Shown piece by piece: positions 49,995-58,701 of a stretch of 64,000 nucleotides of DNA. The number at the start of each line of letters is the position of its first letter. Within the stretch, counting starts at the first letter, position 1. The notes below the pieces were generated by a model. That model did not search any database, was not told the origin of the DNA, and saw only the letters and a list, made by a program, of their open reading frames with translations. Source of the DNA: Noviherbaspirillum aridicola (lineage in GTDB: Bacteria; Pseudomonadota; Gammaproteobacteria; Burkholderiales; Burkholderiaceae_D); contig NZ_BPMK01000007.1 of the NCBI RefSeq assembly GCF_019656455.1, positions 1-64,000 on the forward strand, given 5' to 3'. A program made the translations under genes and the position numbers.

Positions 49995-51280
49995 CCCCGC
50001 TGCTCGTCGCCGCCGCGCGGCTGGCGCTGCTGGCCGCGCTCGCGCTGCCCTTTTCGCCGGTCCATGCCCAGCGCGAAGCGCCGGAGCGGGTCAGCCAGCA
50101 GGAACTGGCGGAGATCCGGGGTGCGTTCCAGGGAATCGGCCTGCGCCAGGCGGACGTCGCGCTCGCCGACGACGGCCGCGTCACGCTGGTCGGCGAGTAT
50201 GAAAACCGCGACGAGGTCGAGACCGCGTTCGCCGCCGCGCGCGCAGTGGTCGGCCTGAGCCGGGTCGCGCCCACCACGCCGTCGGCGATCCGCTACCGGC
50301 TCAAGAACTTCAGCGGCGCGTTCTCCTCCACGGTCGCGAAAATGATGCAAAAGCCCGCGTCCGCGCAGCCCGCTCCGGTACCCGCGGCCGCCGTGCCGGT
50401 GGCCGCCGCGCTGCAGCCGCAGGCGGCGGGCCGCGCCGCGCGCACGCTCGGCCTGATCGTCGGCGTCAGCACCTACAAGTACCTGCCGCCGGAGCACGGG
50501 CTGGAAGGCGCGGACAAGGATGCGGTCGACATCTACAAGTTCATGACCTCGCCCGATGGCGGCAAGATCCCCGCCGACCACGTACGGCTGCTGCGCCACG
50601 ACAAGGCCACGTCCGCGGCGGTGAAGTCGGCGATGCGCGACATCATGGACCAGGTGCAGTCGGGCGACACCGTGGTGCTGTTCGTCGCCGCGCACGGACT
50701 GCCCAATGCGATGAACAAGTTCGACATCGTCCTGCACGATACCGAGTTCCCGCGCCAGAAGGTCAATGCCGCCGGCGGCCAGTCCTTCGAGTTCGTCATC
50801 ACGAATCGCAAGACCGCGCTATCCGACGACGATCTGCAGGCGTTCGTCGCCCAGCTCACCGCGCGCAACGTGCGCTCGGTGGTGCTGCTCGACACCTGCT
50901 ACAGCGGCAAGACCTTCGTCGCGATCCCGGGCTACCTGCCGTCGCGCACGCGCTCGCTGCGGCAGCACAAGAAGGAAGCCGAGTATGCGGCCAGCCCCTC
51001 GCAGGAAGCGATCACCGACCTGGCGCAAAAGGCGCGCGATGCCCGCACCTCGCGCATCGTCATCGTCTCCGCCTCGGAAAACGAGGAATCGCTGGAATCG
51101 CCCGAGCTGGGCGGCGGCGCCTTTACCCAGACCTATATCCGCTCGCTGCGGGATGCCCGCGATTTCGCCAACGCCTTCGACCAGACCAAGCCGTCGGTGA
51201 TCCGCATCGCCCGCACGATGGGGCATTCGCAGACGCCGCGCATGCTGGTGGTGCCGGAAGTCGCCGACACCCGGATGTAA
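49991..51280 (+). CDS. Exported caspase-family (C14) peptidase with N-terminal BON-like domain
   Basis: The 429-residue product has a signal peptide (LALLAALALPFSPVHA). A BON-like segment follows at about residues 30-100 (VALADDGRVTLVGEYENRDE), then a linker and a caspase-fold domain from about 150. The catalytic dyad is VLFVAAHG (His near 235) and VVLLDTCYSG (Cys near 302). The usual GxxxY start (IVGVSTYKYLPPEHGLEGAD) and SASENEESLES are present. It is a clan CD metacaspase-like cysteine protease, here exported. It is the last gene of the operon and convergent with the c-di-GMP enzyme. Confidence 0.87.
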   Translation: MTPLLVAAARLALLAALALPFSPVHAQREAPERVSQQELAEIRGAFQGIGLRQADVALADDGRVTLVGEYENRDEVETAFAAARAVVGLSRVAPTTPSAIRYRLKNFSGAFSSTVAKMMQKPASAQPAPVPAAAVPVAAALQPQAAGRAARTLGLIVGVSTYKYLPPEHGLEGADKDAVDIYKFMTSPDGGKIPADHVRLLRHDKATSAAVKSAMRDIMDQVQSGDTVVLFVAAHGLPNAMNKFDIVLHDTEFPRQKVNAAGGQSFEFVITNRKTALSDDDLQAFVAQLTARNVRSVVLLDTCYSGKTFVAIPGYLPSRTRSLRQHKKEAEYAASPSQEAITDLAQKARDARTSRIVIVSASENEESLESPELGGGAFTQTYIRSLRDARDFANAFDQTKPSVIRIARTMGHSQTPRMLVVPEVADTRM

Positions 51281-51313
51281 GCGGCGCGGGGCGCTCGGGC
51301 CGCAGCGCCGCCG

Positions 51314-53176
51314 TCAGCGCCGCGAGACCGACTCCGCCGCCTGCCGCGCCAGCAGCGCCGCGAAGTCGTCCGCCGGCATCGGCCTGCCGTAACGGTAGCC
51401 CTGCGCCAGGCCGCAGCCGTTCGCGCGCAGATAGGCTTCCTGCCCCGCCGTTTCCACGCCTTCGGCCATCACCGTCAGCCGCAGCCCGCGCGCCATCGCG
51501 ATGACGGTGGCGGCGATCGCGCGGTCGTTTTCGTCCTGCTCGATGCCGTCGACGAACGAGCGGTCGATCTTGAGTTCGCTGATCGGGAATCGCTTCAGGT
51601 ACGACAGGCTGGAATAGCCGGTGCCGAAATCGTCGAGCGACAGCTTCAGCCCGAGATCGGTCAGCGCATGCAGCAGCGCGAGGTTGTCTTCGCTCGGCTG
51701 CATCAGCACGCTTTCCGTGATCTCCAGCACCAGTGACGAAGCCGGCACACCGGCCTGCGCGATGATGCCGGCCACGGTCGCCGCGAATCCCGGCTGCAGC
51801 ACCTGGCGCGCCGACAGGTTGACCGCCAGGGACAGTTCGCGGTGGCCCTCGTGCCGCCAGCGCCCGAGCTGGGCGCAGGCTTCGCGCAGCACCCATTCGC
51901 CGATGCGCAGGATGAGGCCGGTGTCTTCCGCCACCGGGATGAATTCATTCGGCGCGATCATGCCGCGTTGCGGCTGCTGCCAGCGCAGCAGCACCTCGGC
52001 CGACACGATGCGACCGTTGCGCAGGTCGACCTGCGGCTGATAGTGCAGCCGCAGCTCTCCGCGCGGCAGCGCCTGGTGCAGCTGGCTTTCGATCGTCAGC
52101 CGCTGCTGCACCGCTTCGTTGAGCGCCGGCGTGAAGAAGCTGAAGCTGTTGCGGCCGCGGCTCTTGGCGTGGTACATGGCCGTGTCGGCGGCCTGCAGCA
52201 GCGCTTCCGCATGCGGACCGTCGTCCGGATACAGGCCGATCCCGATGCTGCCGGTGACATGCAGTTCATGGCCCTCGACGACGGTCGAGGCATCGAGCGC
52301 CGCCAGGATCTTTTGCGCGACCACCGCCGCGCCGCCGCCGTCGTCGAGCCCGCCGAGGCACATCACGAACTCGTCCCCGCCCAGCCGCGCCACGGTGTCG
52401 CCGCGCCGCACGCACTGCTCCAGCCTGCCGGCCACGATCTGCAGCAGGCGGTCGCCCACCAGGTGCCCGAGCGAGTCGTTGACGTGCTTGAAGTGGTCGA
52501 GATCGATGAAGAGTATCGCCGCCCGCTTGCCGTCGCGCCGGGCCTGCGATATCGCCTGCGTCACCCGGTCCTGCAGCAGCGCCCGGTTCGGCAGCCCGGT
52601 CAGCAGGTCGTGCAGGGCCATGTGGCGCAGCCGCTTTTCGGTGTCCAGCAGACGCTGGTGGGCTTCTTCCAGCCGCAGATTGGTCTGCCGCAGTTCGGCA
52701 TTGCTGCGGCGCAGCGCCGAAGTCCTTTCCTCGATCAGGTATTCCAGCCGGTCGCGGTACAGACGCAGCTCGTCCTCGCTGCGCCTGCGCTCGGTGACGT
52801 CGCGCACCACGCAGATCAGGAAGGCTTCGCCCTCAATCCGGGCCACGCTCGCCGACAACTCGACTTCGCACAATTCGCCGCCGCGCTTGCGCAAATGGGT
52901 GGGAAACAGATGCAGCCGGCCCTGCTGCTCGAGGGAGGCCAGCATAAGGTCGCGCGTCCCCTCGTCGGGCCAGATGCCGAGCGCCAGGGCGCTGCGCCCG
53001 ATGACTTCGTCGCGCCGCAGCCCGGTGAAAGCTTCGAAACCCGGATTGACATCGACATAGCGGGCGTCGCAGAGGCGGCTGATCGAGATGAACTCGGGCG
53101 AGGAAAAGAACACCCGCCTGTAGATGTCCAGGCTGACGGATTCCATGACGGGCGTGGCGGGGAGGGGGCTCCTCAT
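51314..53176 (-). CDS. PAS-GGDEF-EAL c-di-GMP signalling protein
   Basis: From the ATG at 53176 (GGAGA eight bases upstream) the product has 620 residues: PAS domain (about 15-125), coiled coil (about 130-170), GGDEF (about 175-335) and EAL (about 345-605). GGDEF is intact (RLGGDEF) with an inhibitory I-site RRGD five residues before it. In the EAL domain the signature reads EVL (SAEVLLRW), while NLSARQ, LEITES, LDDFGTGYSSL, ELKIDRSF and MAEGVET are kept, so phosphodiesterase activity is plausible. It may set local c-di-GMP for the adjacent curli-like genes; this is an inference from position. ATGs at 53191 and 53146 are alternatives. Confidence 0.9.
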   Translation of the reverse strand: MRSPLPATPVMESVSLDIYRRVFFSSPEFISISRLCDARYVDVNPGFEAFTGLRRDEVIGRSALALGIWPDEGTRDLMLASLEQQGRLHLFPTHLRKRGGELCEVELSASVARIEGEAFLICVVRDVTERRRSEDELRLYRDRLEYLIEERTSALRRSNAELRQTNLRLEEAHQRLLDTEKRLRHMALHDLLTGLPNRALLQDRVTQAISQARRDGKRAAILFIDLDHFKHVNDSLGHLVGDRLLQIVAGRLEQCVRRGDTVARLGGDEFVMCLGGLDDGGGAAVVAQKILAALDASTVVEGHELHVTGSIGIGLYPDDGPHAEALLQAADTAMYHAKSRGRNSFSFFTPALNEAVQQRLTIESQLHQALPRGELRLHYQPQVDLRNGRIVSAEVLLRWQQPQRGMIAPNEFIPVAEDTGLILRIGEWVLREACAQLGRWRHEGHRELSLAVNLSARQVLQPGFAATVAGIIAQAGVPASSLVLEITESVLMQPSEDNLALLHALTDLGLKLSLDDFGTGYSSLSYLKRFPISELKIDRSFVDGIEQDENDRAIAATVIAMARGLRLTVMAEGVETAGQEAYLRANGCGLAQGYRYGRPMPADDFAALLARQAAESVSRR

Positions 53177-53339
53177 GCCGCTTGTCTCCATTGGTGTGAC
53201 GCCACCTGGCTTGTCGGCGACTGTCTGTCTTTTTATGTCGGACACCGAGCATAACCTGTTTTCAGAAAGAAATGATCTTCCTTCACATTTGCGCCGGCAT
53301 GAAATATGCTGAACCGAGGAGAACCGACAAGGAGACACG

Positions 53340-53633
53340 ATGAAACATCTTGCCTTTGCACTGCTGATCGCGCTGCCGGCGCTGGCCTCGACCGCCCACG
53401 CCGCCAATGAACAACAGAACAAAATGGCCGCCTGCAACAAGGAGGCGACCGGCATGAAGGGCGACGAGCGCAAGACTTTCATGAAGGAGTGCCTGAGCAA
53501 GCCCGCCGCGACGACCCCGCAGAAGGCGCAGCAGGAGCGCATGAAGACCTGCAACGCCGAGGCCAAGGGCAAGACCGGCGACGAGCGCAAGCAGTTCATG
53601 AGCCAGTGCCTGAAGAAGCCCGCCGCGAGCTGA
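53340..53633 (+). CDS. psiF: PsiF-repeat exported protein
   Basis: The 97-residue product has a signal peptide (LAFALLIALPALASTAHA) and two PsiF repeats, each with a cysteine pair: MAACNKEATGMKGDERKTFM...CL and MKTCNAEAKGKTGDERKQFM...CL. PsiF proteins are small periplasmic proteins named for phosphate-starvation induction. GGAGACACG precedes the ATG. I could not find a well-formed Pho box upstream. Confidence 0.88.
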   Translation: MKHLAFALLIALPALASTAHAANEQQNKMAACNKEATGMKGDERKTFMKECLSKPAATTPQKAQQERMKTCNAEAKGKTGDERKQFMSQCLKKPAAS

Positions 53634-53718
53634 CCGGTCCGCAGCAGGACAAGCGGGCGTGCGCCGCATCTTGCGCAAACGCCAATAGTCGTCCCCGCTC
53701 ACCTTTCTATAATGCGCC

Positions 53719-54378
53719 ATGGGTATTTTCTCCTACACTCCGCCCGAAATTGCCGTGTGGCCCGCGATGGCCGCCGCCTCGCTGGTGTTATGGGACAACG
53801 TCCGGCGGGCACCATGGCGTACCCTGGATGAGCACGGCGCGTTTTCCGCCTGGTGCATGGCGGTCATCCTGCTGCCCCTGACCTGGCATTTCTCGGTTGC
53901 GCTGCCCAACGCGCCCGCGCTGCACCTGCTCGGTATGCCGCTGTTCGTCCTGATGTTCGGCCGACGGCTGGCGATGGCCGGCATCGCACTCGCGGTGCTT
54001 GCCTACACCGGCATGAACCCGCACCTGTGGCAGAACATCGGCGTCAACCTGCTGCTGCTGGCCATCCTGCCGGCCTACTGCGGCGAGGCGGTGATGCGCG
54101 CGGTCGAACGCTTCCTGCCCCACCACCTGTTCGTCTACCTGCTCGGCAACGGCTTTTTCGGCGCGATGGTGATGCTGGCGCTGGTCGGCATGCTGTCGCT
54201 CGGCGTGCAGCGGCTGTGGATGGCGCCGTCCCCGATACAGGGCGATGCGCTGGCCTTCATGCTGCTGCTGTCCTGGGGCGAGGCGTTCATCACCGGCTTT
54301 CTGCTCACGATGTTCACCATCTACCGCCCGCAGTGGGTGCTGACTTTCGACGACGAGGTCTATCTGAACGGGAAGTAG
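53719..54378 (+). CDS. CbiM-like energy-coupling factor transporter permease
   Basis: The 219-residue product has six or more hydrophobic segments (AVILLPLTWHFSVALP; LLGMPLFVLMFG; IGVNLLLLAILPAYCGEAVM; LGNGFFGAMVMLALVGMLSL; LLSWGEAFITGFLLTMF). The pattern matches a conserved proteobacterial branch of CbiM-like (cobalt/nickel ECF) membrane proteins. A TATAAT (53708-53713) ends only five bases before the ATG and no Shine-Dalgarno sequence is seen, so translation may be leaderless. It lies just upstream of a cobalamin-dependent reductase gene. Confidence 0.7.
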   Translation: MGIFSYTPPEIAVWPAMAAASLVLWDNVRRAPWRTLDEHGAFSAWCMAVILLPLTWHFSVALPNAPALHLLGMPLFVLMFGRRLAMAGIALAVLAYTGMNPHLWQNIGVNLLLLAILPAYCGEAVMRAVERFLPHHLFVYLLGNGFFGAMVMLALVGMLSLGVQRLWMAPSPIQGDALAFMLLLSWGEAFITGFLLTMFTIYRPQWVLTFDDEVYLNGK

Positions 54379-54429
54379 GCGCAGGGGCCGAACGGGAAGG
54401 TAAAAAGTCGTCCGCTCCCCGATAAAGAT

Positions 54430-54459
54430 TTGGCCATTCGCCGTCATTCCGTTGTAATA
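54430..54459 (+). promoter_or_regulatory. Candidate promoter of small RNA 1
   Basis: TTGGCC (54430-54435), an 18-bp spacer and TAATAT (54454-54459), predicting a start near 54466. No open frame with a ribosome binding site follows. Confidence 0.45.
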
Positions 54460-54465
54460 TTCCGC

Positions 54466-54542
54466 CACCAGAAAAATCCATGCAAAGGATGCCGAGGAGA
54501 CCCGAAAGCCCGCCGGCGGCGACAGTCCGGCGGGCTTTTTAT
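54466..54542 (+). ncRNA. Candidate small RNA 1
   Basis: A predicted transcript of about 75 nt from the promoter above to a strong terminator (stem AAAGCCCGCCGG / CCGGCGGGCTTT at 54505-54538, T-run). It contains a small imperfect hairpin (ATCC ... GGAT, 54477-54490) with an unpaired ATGCAAA. I matched it to no known riboswitch or RNA family. Confidence 0.4.
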
Positions 54543-54624
54543 TTCCGCTGATATACACAAAGCGTATATCGCTCATCACGACTGTGAAGCGGACACGGAC
54601 AGGCGAGGCCGATATAGTTCTCCC

Positions 54625-54690
54625 TGTCTCCTCCAACTCTCCTAGAATTGGATTCACCCGCAAGCCGCAAGGCCTGCGGGTTTTTTTTTG
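54625..54690 (+). ncRNA. Candidate small RNA 2 with CUCCU motifs
   Basis: A possible promoter CGGACA-17 bp-TATAGT (54590-54618) would start an RNA near 54625. It begins with two CTCCT-type anti-Shine-Dalgarno motifs (CTCCTCC, CTCTCCT at 54629-54643) and ends at a terminator (CCCGCA...TGCGGG, 54657-54680, then nine T). CUCCU-containing loops are a known feature of regulatory RNAs that pair with ribosome binding sites. Confidence 0.42.
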
Positions 54691-54724
54691 CCTGCGGCCC
54701 GCCGGCGATCCCGCCCGGATTTGC

Positions 54725-54767
54725 TTGACTCAAGTCAAGGGCGGAAATTTTTGCCGATCGCTAGAAT
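54725..54767 (+). promoter_or_regulatory. FNR/Dnr-type class II promoter of nrdJ
   Basis: TTGACTCAAGTCAA (54725-54738) fits the FNR-family box TTGA-N6-TCAA as a perfect palindrome. A TAGAAT -10 element lies at 54762-54767, so the start would be near 54774 and the box centre about -42, the class II activator position. No -35 element is present. This predicts activation under low oxygen. Confidence 0.55.
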
Positions 54768-54839
54768 GGCCGCACCATCAGGCGACAGCTACCCGCTGCC
54801 CGCCGCCCTTCCTGTCCCAGCCGGTCCCGAGGAGTCACT

Positions 54840-57683
54840 ATGCATCAACTGGAAAGCGCTTCAATCGCGCTCGCCGAACCCCAAGACATTTCCACCGAAG
54901 TCCTGATCGAAAAATACGCCAAGGGCGACGAGACCACGATCGGGCAGGTCATCACCCGCGTGGCGCGCGCGCTCGCGGAGGTGGAACCGGCCCGCGCCCG
55001 CAAGCAGCGCGCCGAGCAGTTCCTGTGGGCGATGCGCCACGGCTTCATTCCCGCCGGCCGCGTCTCCAGCGCCGCGGGCACCGGCCTGCAGACCACGCTG
55101 ATCAACTGCTTCGTGCAGCCGGTCGGCGACTCCATCACCGAGGATGCCGCCGGGAAGCCCGGCATCTACACCGCGCTCGCGCAGGCGGCCGAAACCATGC
55201 GCCGCGGCGGCGGGGTGGGCTACAACTTCTCCGCGATCCGCCCCAAGGGCGCCCAGGTCAAGGGCACGGGCAGCAGCGCCTCCGGCCCGATCTCCTACAT
55301 GAAGGTGTTCGACCGTTCCTGCGAGACGGTGGAGTCGGCCGGCGCCCGGCGCGGCGCGCAGATGGCGGTGCTCAATGTCGACCATCCGGATATCGTCGAC
55401 TTCATCACCGTCAAGCAGGAAAAGGGACAGCTCAACAACTTCAACGTCTCGGTCGGCGTCACCGATGTCTTCATGCGCGCCGTCGAAGCCGACACCGAGT
55501 TCGAACTCGTGCATGACGTCGAGCCGAGCGCGGAGCTCAAGCGCCGGGGCGCCACGCGGCGCGAGGATGGCAAATGGGTCTACCGCAAGGTCAGGGCGCG
55601 CGAGATCTGGGACCTGATCATGCAGAGCACCTACAACGCGGCCGAGCCGGGCGTGCTCTATCTCGACCGCATCAATGCCGACAACAACCTGGCGTGGTGC
55701 GAAAGCATCGAGGCCACCAATCCCTGCGGCGAGCAGCCGCTGCCCGCCTATGGCTGCTGCTGCCTGGGCAGCCTCAATCTCACCGCCTACGTGGAGCAGC
55801 CCTTCACCGAGCAGGCCCGCTTCGACTTCGCCAGGATGGCGGAGGTGACGAAGATCGCGGTGCGCATGCTCGACAACGTGCTGACCGCGACCCGCTGGCC
55901 GCTGCCGGAGCAGGCCGCCGAAGCTGAAGCCAAGCGCCGTCTCGGCCTGGGCTTCACCGGCCTGGGCGATGCGCTGATCATGCTCGGCCTGCGCTACGAC
56001 AGCGAAGCCGGACGCAGCCTCGCCGCGGAGATCTCCCGCATCATGCGCGACGCCGCCTATGAAGGCTCGGTGGAACTGGCCCGCGAACGCGGCGCCTTCC
56101 CGCTGTTCGATGCCGAGCGCTACCTGGCCGCGGGTTTCGCCTCCCGTCTGCCGGAGCACCTGCGCGAGCAGATCCGCCAGCACGGCATCCGCAATTCCCA
56201 CCTGACGTCGATCGCGCCGACCGGCACCATTTCGCTCGCCTTCGCCGACAACGCCTCCAACGGCATCGAGCCCGCCTTCTCCTGGTTCTACAACCGCACC
56301 AAGCGCATGCCCGACGGCAGCAAGAAAGACTACACCGTGGAGGACCACGCCTACCGCGTCTACCGCGCGCTCGGCAACGACACCGCCAAGCTGCCGGAAG
56401 CCTTCGTCTCGGCGCTGGACATCTCCGCCACCGACCACATGCTGATGGTGGCGGCGGTCGCGCCCTACATCGACGCGGCGATTTCCAAGACGGTCAACGT
56501 GCCGGAAGACTATCCGTACGAAGACTTCAAGGACCTCTACATGGCCGCCTGGCGGCGGGGGCTCAAGGGCATCACCACCTACCGCCCCAACGGCGTGCTG
56601 GGCGCGGTGCTGTCGGTGCCCGCCGCCGACAACGCGCCCAAGCCGATGACGCTGTCCGAGCAGGACAAGCGCCTGGTGCTCAAGGAGCTGGCGGTCACGC
56701 CGGTGCTGGCCTCGCTGCGCTGGCCGTCGCGCCCCGGCCTGCCCGCCGGGGCCAGCGCCTGGGTCAGCGAGATGATCGAAACCCCGCAAGGCGAGTTCGC
56801 GGTGGCGGTCAGCGACCAGGCCGGCGTGCCCTTCGAAGTCTGGGTGCTCGGCGGCCAGCCGCCGCGCGGCCTGGATGCGATCGCCAAGACCCTGTCCACC
56901 GACATGCGGGCCAACGACCGCGGCTGGCTGCGCAAGCGCCTGTCCCTGCTGTCGAACGCATGGGGCGACCCGTTCGACATGCCGATGCCCCCGCACGGGC
57001 AGCTGCTGCAGGTGCCCAGCGCCACCGCCGCCTTCGCGCGGCTGGTCGCCTGGCGCTACAACCAGCTCGGCGCGCTCGACCAGAAGGACAACGATCCGTC
57101 GCCGGTGCTCGACGCCCTGTTCGCGCCGCACGAGCCCAAGACCGGACCCGACGGCACGCTGGCCTGGGTCGCTGACGTGGTCAACCCGGCCACCGACGAC
57201 GACTTCGTGCTGATGCTCAAGGAGCTGCAGATGCCGGACGGCACCCGCCGCCCCTACAGCATGTGGCTCACCGGCGGCCACCCGCACACGCTCGACGGGC
57301 TGTGCAAGCTGCTCAGCCACGACATGCGCGTGGTCGACCCGGCCTGGATCGGCATGAAGCTGCGCAAGCTGCTCAACTACGCCGAACCGCGCGGCGATTT
57401 CATGGCGCGCGTGCCGGGCGGCGACAAGCTGGCCAGTTATCCGTCGACCGTGGCCTACATCGCCAGGCTGGTGATCCACCGCTACGCGATGCTCGGCATC
57501 CTCACGGAGGAAGGCATGCCGGTCAAGGCCATGGGCGTGGTCACCGACGAACCGCGTCAGGCGGTGCGCGCGGCGCCGCAGCTGCATGGCAAGACCTGCC
57601 GTGAATGCGGCAATGCCAGCGTGATCAAGAAGGACGGCTGCGAGTTCTGCACCGCCTGCGGCGCCATCGGCGCCTGCGGCTGA
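54840..57683 (+). CDS. nrdJ: Adenosylcobalamin-dependent (class II) ribonucleoside-diphosphate reductase
   Basis: The 947-residue enzyme reduces ribonucleotides with a B12-derived radical and needs no oxygen. It has [20 protein letters not shown] (first redox cysteine), [15 protein letters not shown], the [12 protein letters not shown] catalytic-cysteine motif (about residue 295), [14 protein letters not shown], and [20 protein letters not shown]. Two TSCPD-like domains follow (about 640-760 and 780-890), and a cysteine-rich tail ([22 protein letters not shown]) supplies the shuttle thiols. GAGGAG precedes the ATG. No cobalamin riboswitch is seen upstream, but an FNR-type box is. Confidence 0.95.
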   Translation: MHQLESASIALAEPQDISTEVLIEKYAKGDETTIGQVITRVARALAEVEPARARKQRAEQFLWAMRHGFIPAGRVSSAAGTGLQTTLINCFVQPVGDSITEDAAGKPGIYTALAQAAETMRRGGGVGYNFSAIRPKGAQVKGTGSSASGPISYMKVFDRSCETVESAGARRGAQMAVLNVDHPDIVDFITVKQEKGQLNNFNVSVGVTDVFMRAVEADTEFELVHDVEPSAELKRRGATRREDGKWVYRKVRAREIWDLIMQSTYNAAEPGVLYLDRINADNNLAWCESIEATNPCGEQPLPAYGCCCLGSLNLTAYVEQPFTEQARFDFARMAEVTKIAVRMLDNVLTATRWPLPEQAAEAEAKRRLGLGFTGLGDALIMLGLRYDSEAGRSLAAEISRIMRDAAYEGSVELARERGAFPLFDAERYLAAGFASRLPEHLREQIRQHGIRNSHLTSIAPTGTISLAFADNASNGIEPAFSWFYNRTKRMPDGSKKDYTVEDHAYRVYRALGNDTAKLPEAFVSALDISATDHMLMVAAVAPYIDAAISKTVNVPEDYPYEDFKDLYMAAWRRGLKGITTYRPNGVLGAVLSVPAADNAPKPMTLSEQDKRLVLKELAVTPVLASLRWPSRPGLPAGASAWVSEMIETPQGEFAVAVSDQAGVPFEVWVLGGQPPRGLDAIAKTLSTDMRANDRGWLRKRLSLLSNAWGDPFDMPMPPHGQLLQVPSATAAFARLVAWRYNQLGALDQKDNDPSPVLDALFAPHEPKTGPDGTLAWVADVVNPATDDDFVLMLKELQMPDGTRRPYSMWLTGGHPHTLDGLCKLLSHDMRVVDPAWIGMKLRKLLNYAEPRGDFMARVPGGDKLASYPSTVAYIARLVIHRYAMLGILTEEGMPVKAMGVVTDEPRQAVRAAPQLHGKTCRECGNASVIKKDGCEFCTACGAIGACG

Positions 57684-57699
57684 CCGTTCCGGCGGTCCG

Positions 57700-58092
57700 T
57701 CAGCGGACCGAGTTAATGAACGGGAAGATGTCGGTCACGCCGAGCAGGTCGGTGACGACCAGCAGCACCACGATCAGCCCCAGCGTGGCGAAGAAATCGC
57801 CGCCCGCCGGGGCGCTGTCGAGGTGGGCGGCGAGCGCGCTCGCCTCTTCGTCGCTCAGCGCCGCCACGCGCGCCCGCGCATCATCCGCATCGACGCCGAG
57901 GGCGGACAGCCGTTGCGCGACCTGCGGCCGCTCCAGCAGCTCGGCGATGCGGGCGCGGCCGGCCGCGGAGGAGGGAGCGGCGACAAGCTGCTCGGTGGTG
58001 ACGATGGCGGCGCCGGCTGGCTGGGCGAGGCCGCCCAGCATCAGCGCGAGCGTGACCAGCGAGGCGGTGGACCGCTTGAGTTTCGGCATCAT
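57700..58092 (-). CDS. PA2779-like (DUF6627) exported membrane protein
   Basis: The 130-residue product has a signal sequence (LVTLALMLGGLAQPAGA), a helical middle (RIAELLERPQVAQRLSALGV, then DDARARVAALSDEEASALA) and a C-terminal membrane helix (LGLIVVLLVVTDLLGVTDIF). This is the PA2779 family layout. AAGGAG is eight bases before the ATG at 58092. In other genomes the family often sits with a PA2778-like cysteine peptidase; none is seen here. Convergent with nrdJ. Confidence 0.8.
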   Translation of the reverse strand: MMPKLKRSTASLVTLALMLGGLAQPAGAAIVTTEQLVAAPSSAAGRARIAELLERPQVAQRLSALGVDADDARARVAALSDEEASALAAHLDSAPAGGDFFATLGLIVVLLVVTDLLGVTDIFPFINSVR

Positions 58093-58306
58093 GACGTCTG
58101 CTCCTTCGCGAGTGGAGATGTGAGCCCGGACGGGCCACGCCTTCCAGTCTTTCATCTGCAGCGCCGGGCGGTTTGACCGGTGTCAGCGCCCTCCGCCGGC
58201 CCGGGTGCATCGGTGGCGGTCGCGCTACAATGCCCGCAAAGGACCGGCCGCATCTTGCCGCGCGGCCCGTTCCGTTCCCAATCAGCGACCGCCCCTTGTT
58301 CCTTTA

Positions 58307-58603
58307 ATGAGAAGCATCCTGCTCGCATTCCTGTTGCTGGTCTTTGCCGTCCAGGGCCTCACCGTGGCCGTGGGCGGCAATCTGCTCGCACAGGCCGCGG
58401 CGCAGGACTACGGGCATGAGGAAGGCGGCGCGGCAGACAGCGTCCAGGCGCCGGTCGATGCGGATATCGAAGAGATGTCCGATTACGTCGCGGCGGCAAT
58501 GGCCGCCGCGCAGCCGGACCGGCCTCGCACGAGCACGCCGCAGTCGGCGCAGCACCCGGAATCGATCGATCTGCCGCGCGCGCCGCCGCCGCCCCGGGCC
58601 TGA
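58307..58603 (+). CDS. Small exported or membrane hypothetical protein
   Basis: The 98-residue product begins MRSILLAFLLLVFAVQGLTV, a signal peptide or anchor. An acidic middle (HEEGGAADSVQAPVDADIEE) and a proline-rich end follow. No family recognised; no clear Shine-Dalgarno. It lies 98 bp before the antiporter gene in the same direction. Confidence 0.5.
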   Translation: MRSILLAFLLLVFAVQGLTVAVGGNLLAQAAAQDYGHEEGGAADSVQAPVDADIEEMSDYVAAAMAAAQPDRPRTSTPQSAQHPESIDLPRAPPPPRA

Positions 58604-58701
58604 GCGGATCGAGGCGCGCCCGAGCGCGCCGCCTGTCGTTGCCGGCGCCGACGCCGTTGCCCGGTGCGGCGCCTGTTCGCTCATTCAATCGTCCGGCTTC
58701 C

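Noticed and set aside
53220-53260. Pho box upstream of psiF
   Set aside because: TGTC elements are present, but the spacing (10 instead of 11 bp) and the second half-site do not fit.
54379-54839. Cobalamin or c-di-GMP riboswitch upstream of nrdJ
   Set aside because: No B12 box (GCCACTG-type core) and no GEMM core sequence; the two hairpins read as plain terminators.
54861-57587. A 908-codon open frame antisense to nrdJ, and similar long antisense frames at 38708-41584 and 44262-46643
   Set aside because: They mirror strongly supported genes. Their products are Arg/Gln/Val/Ala-rich without domains, a known effect of high GC.
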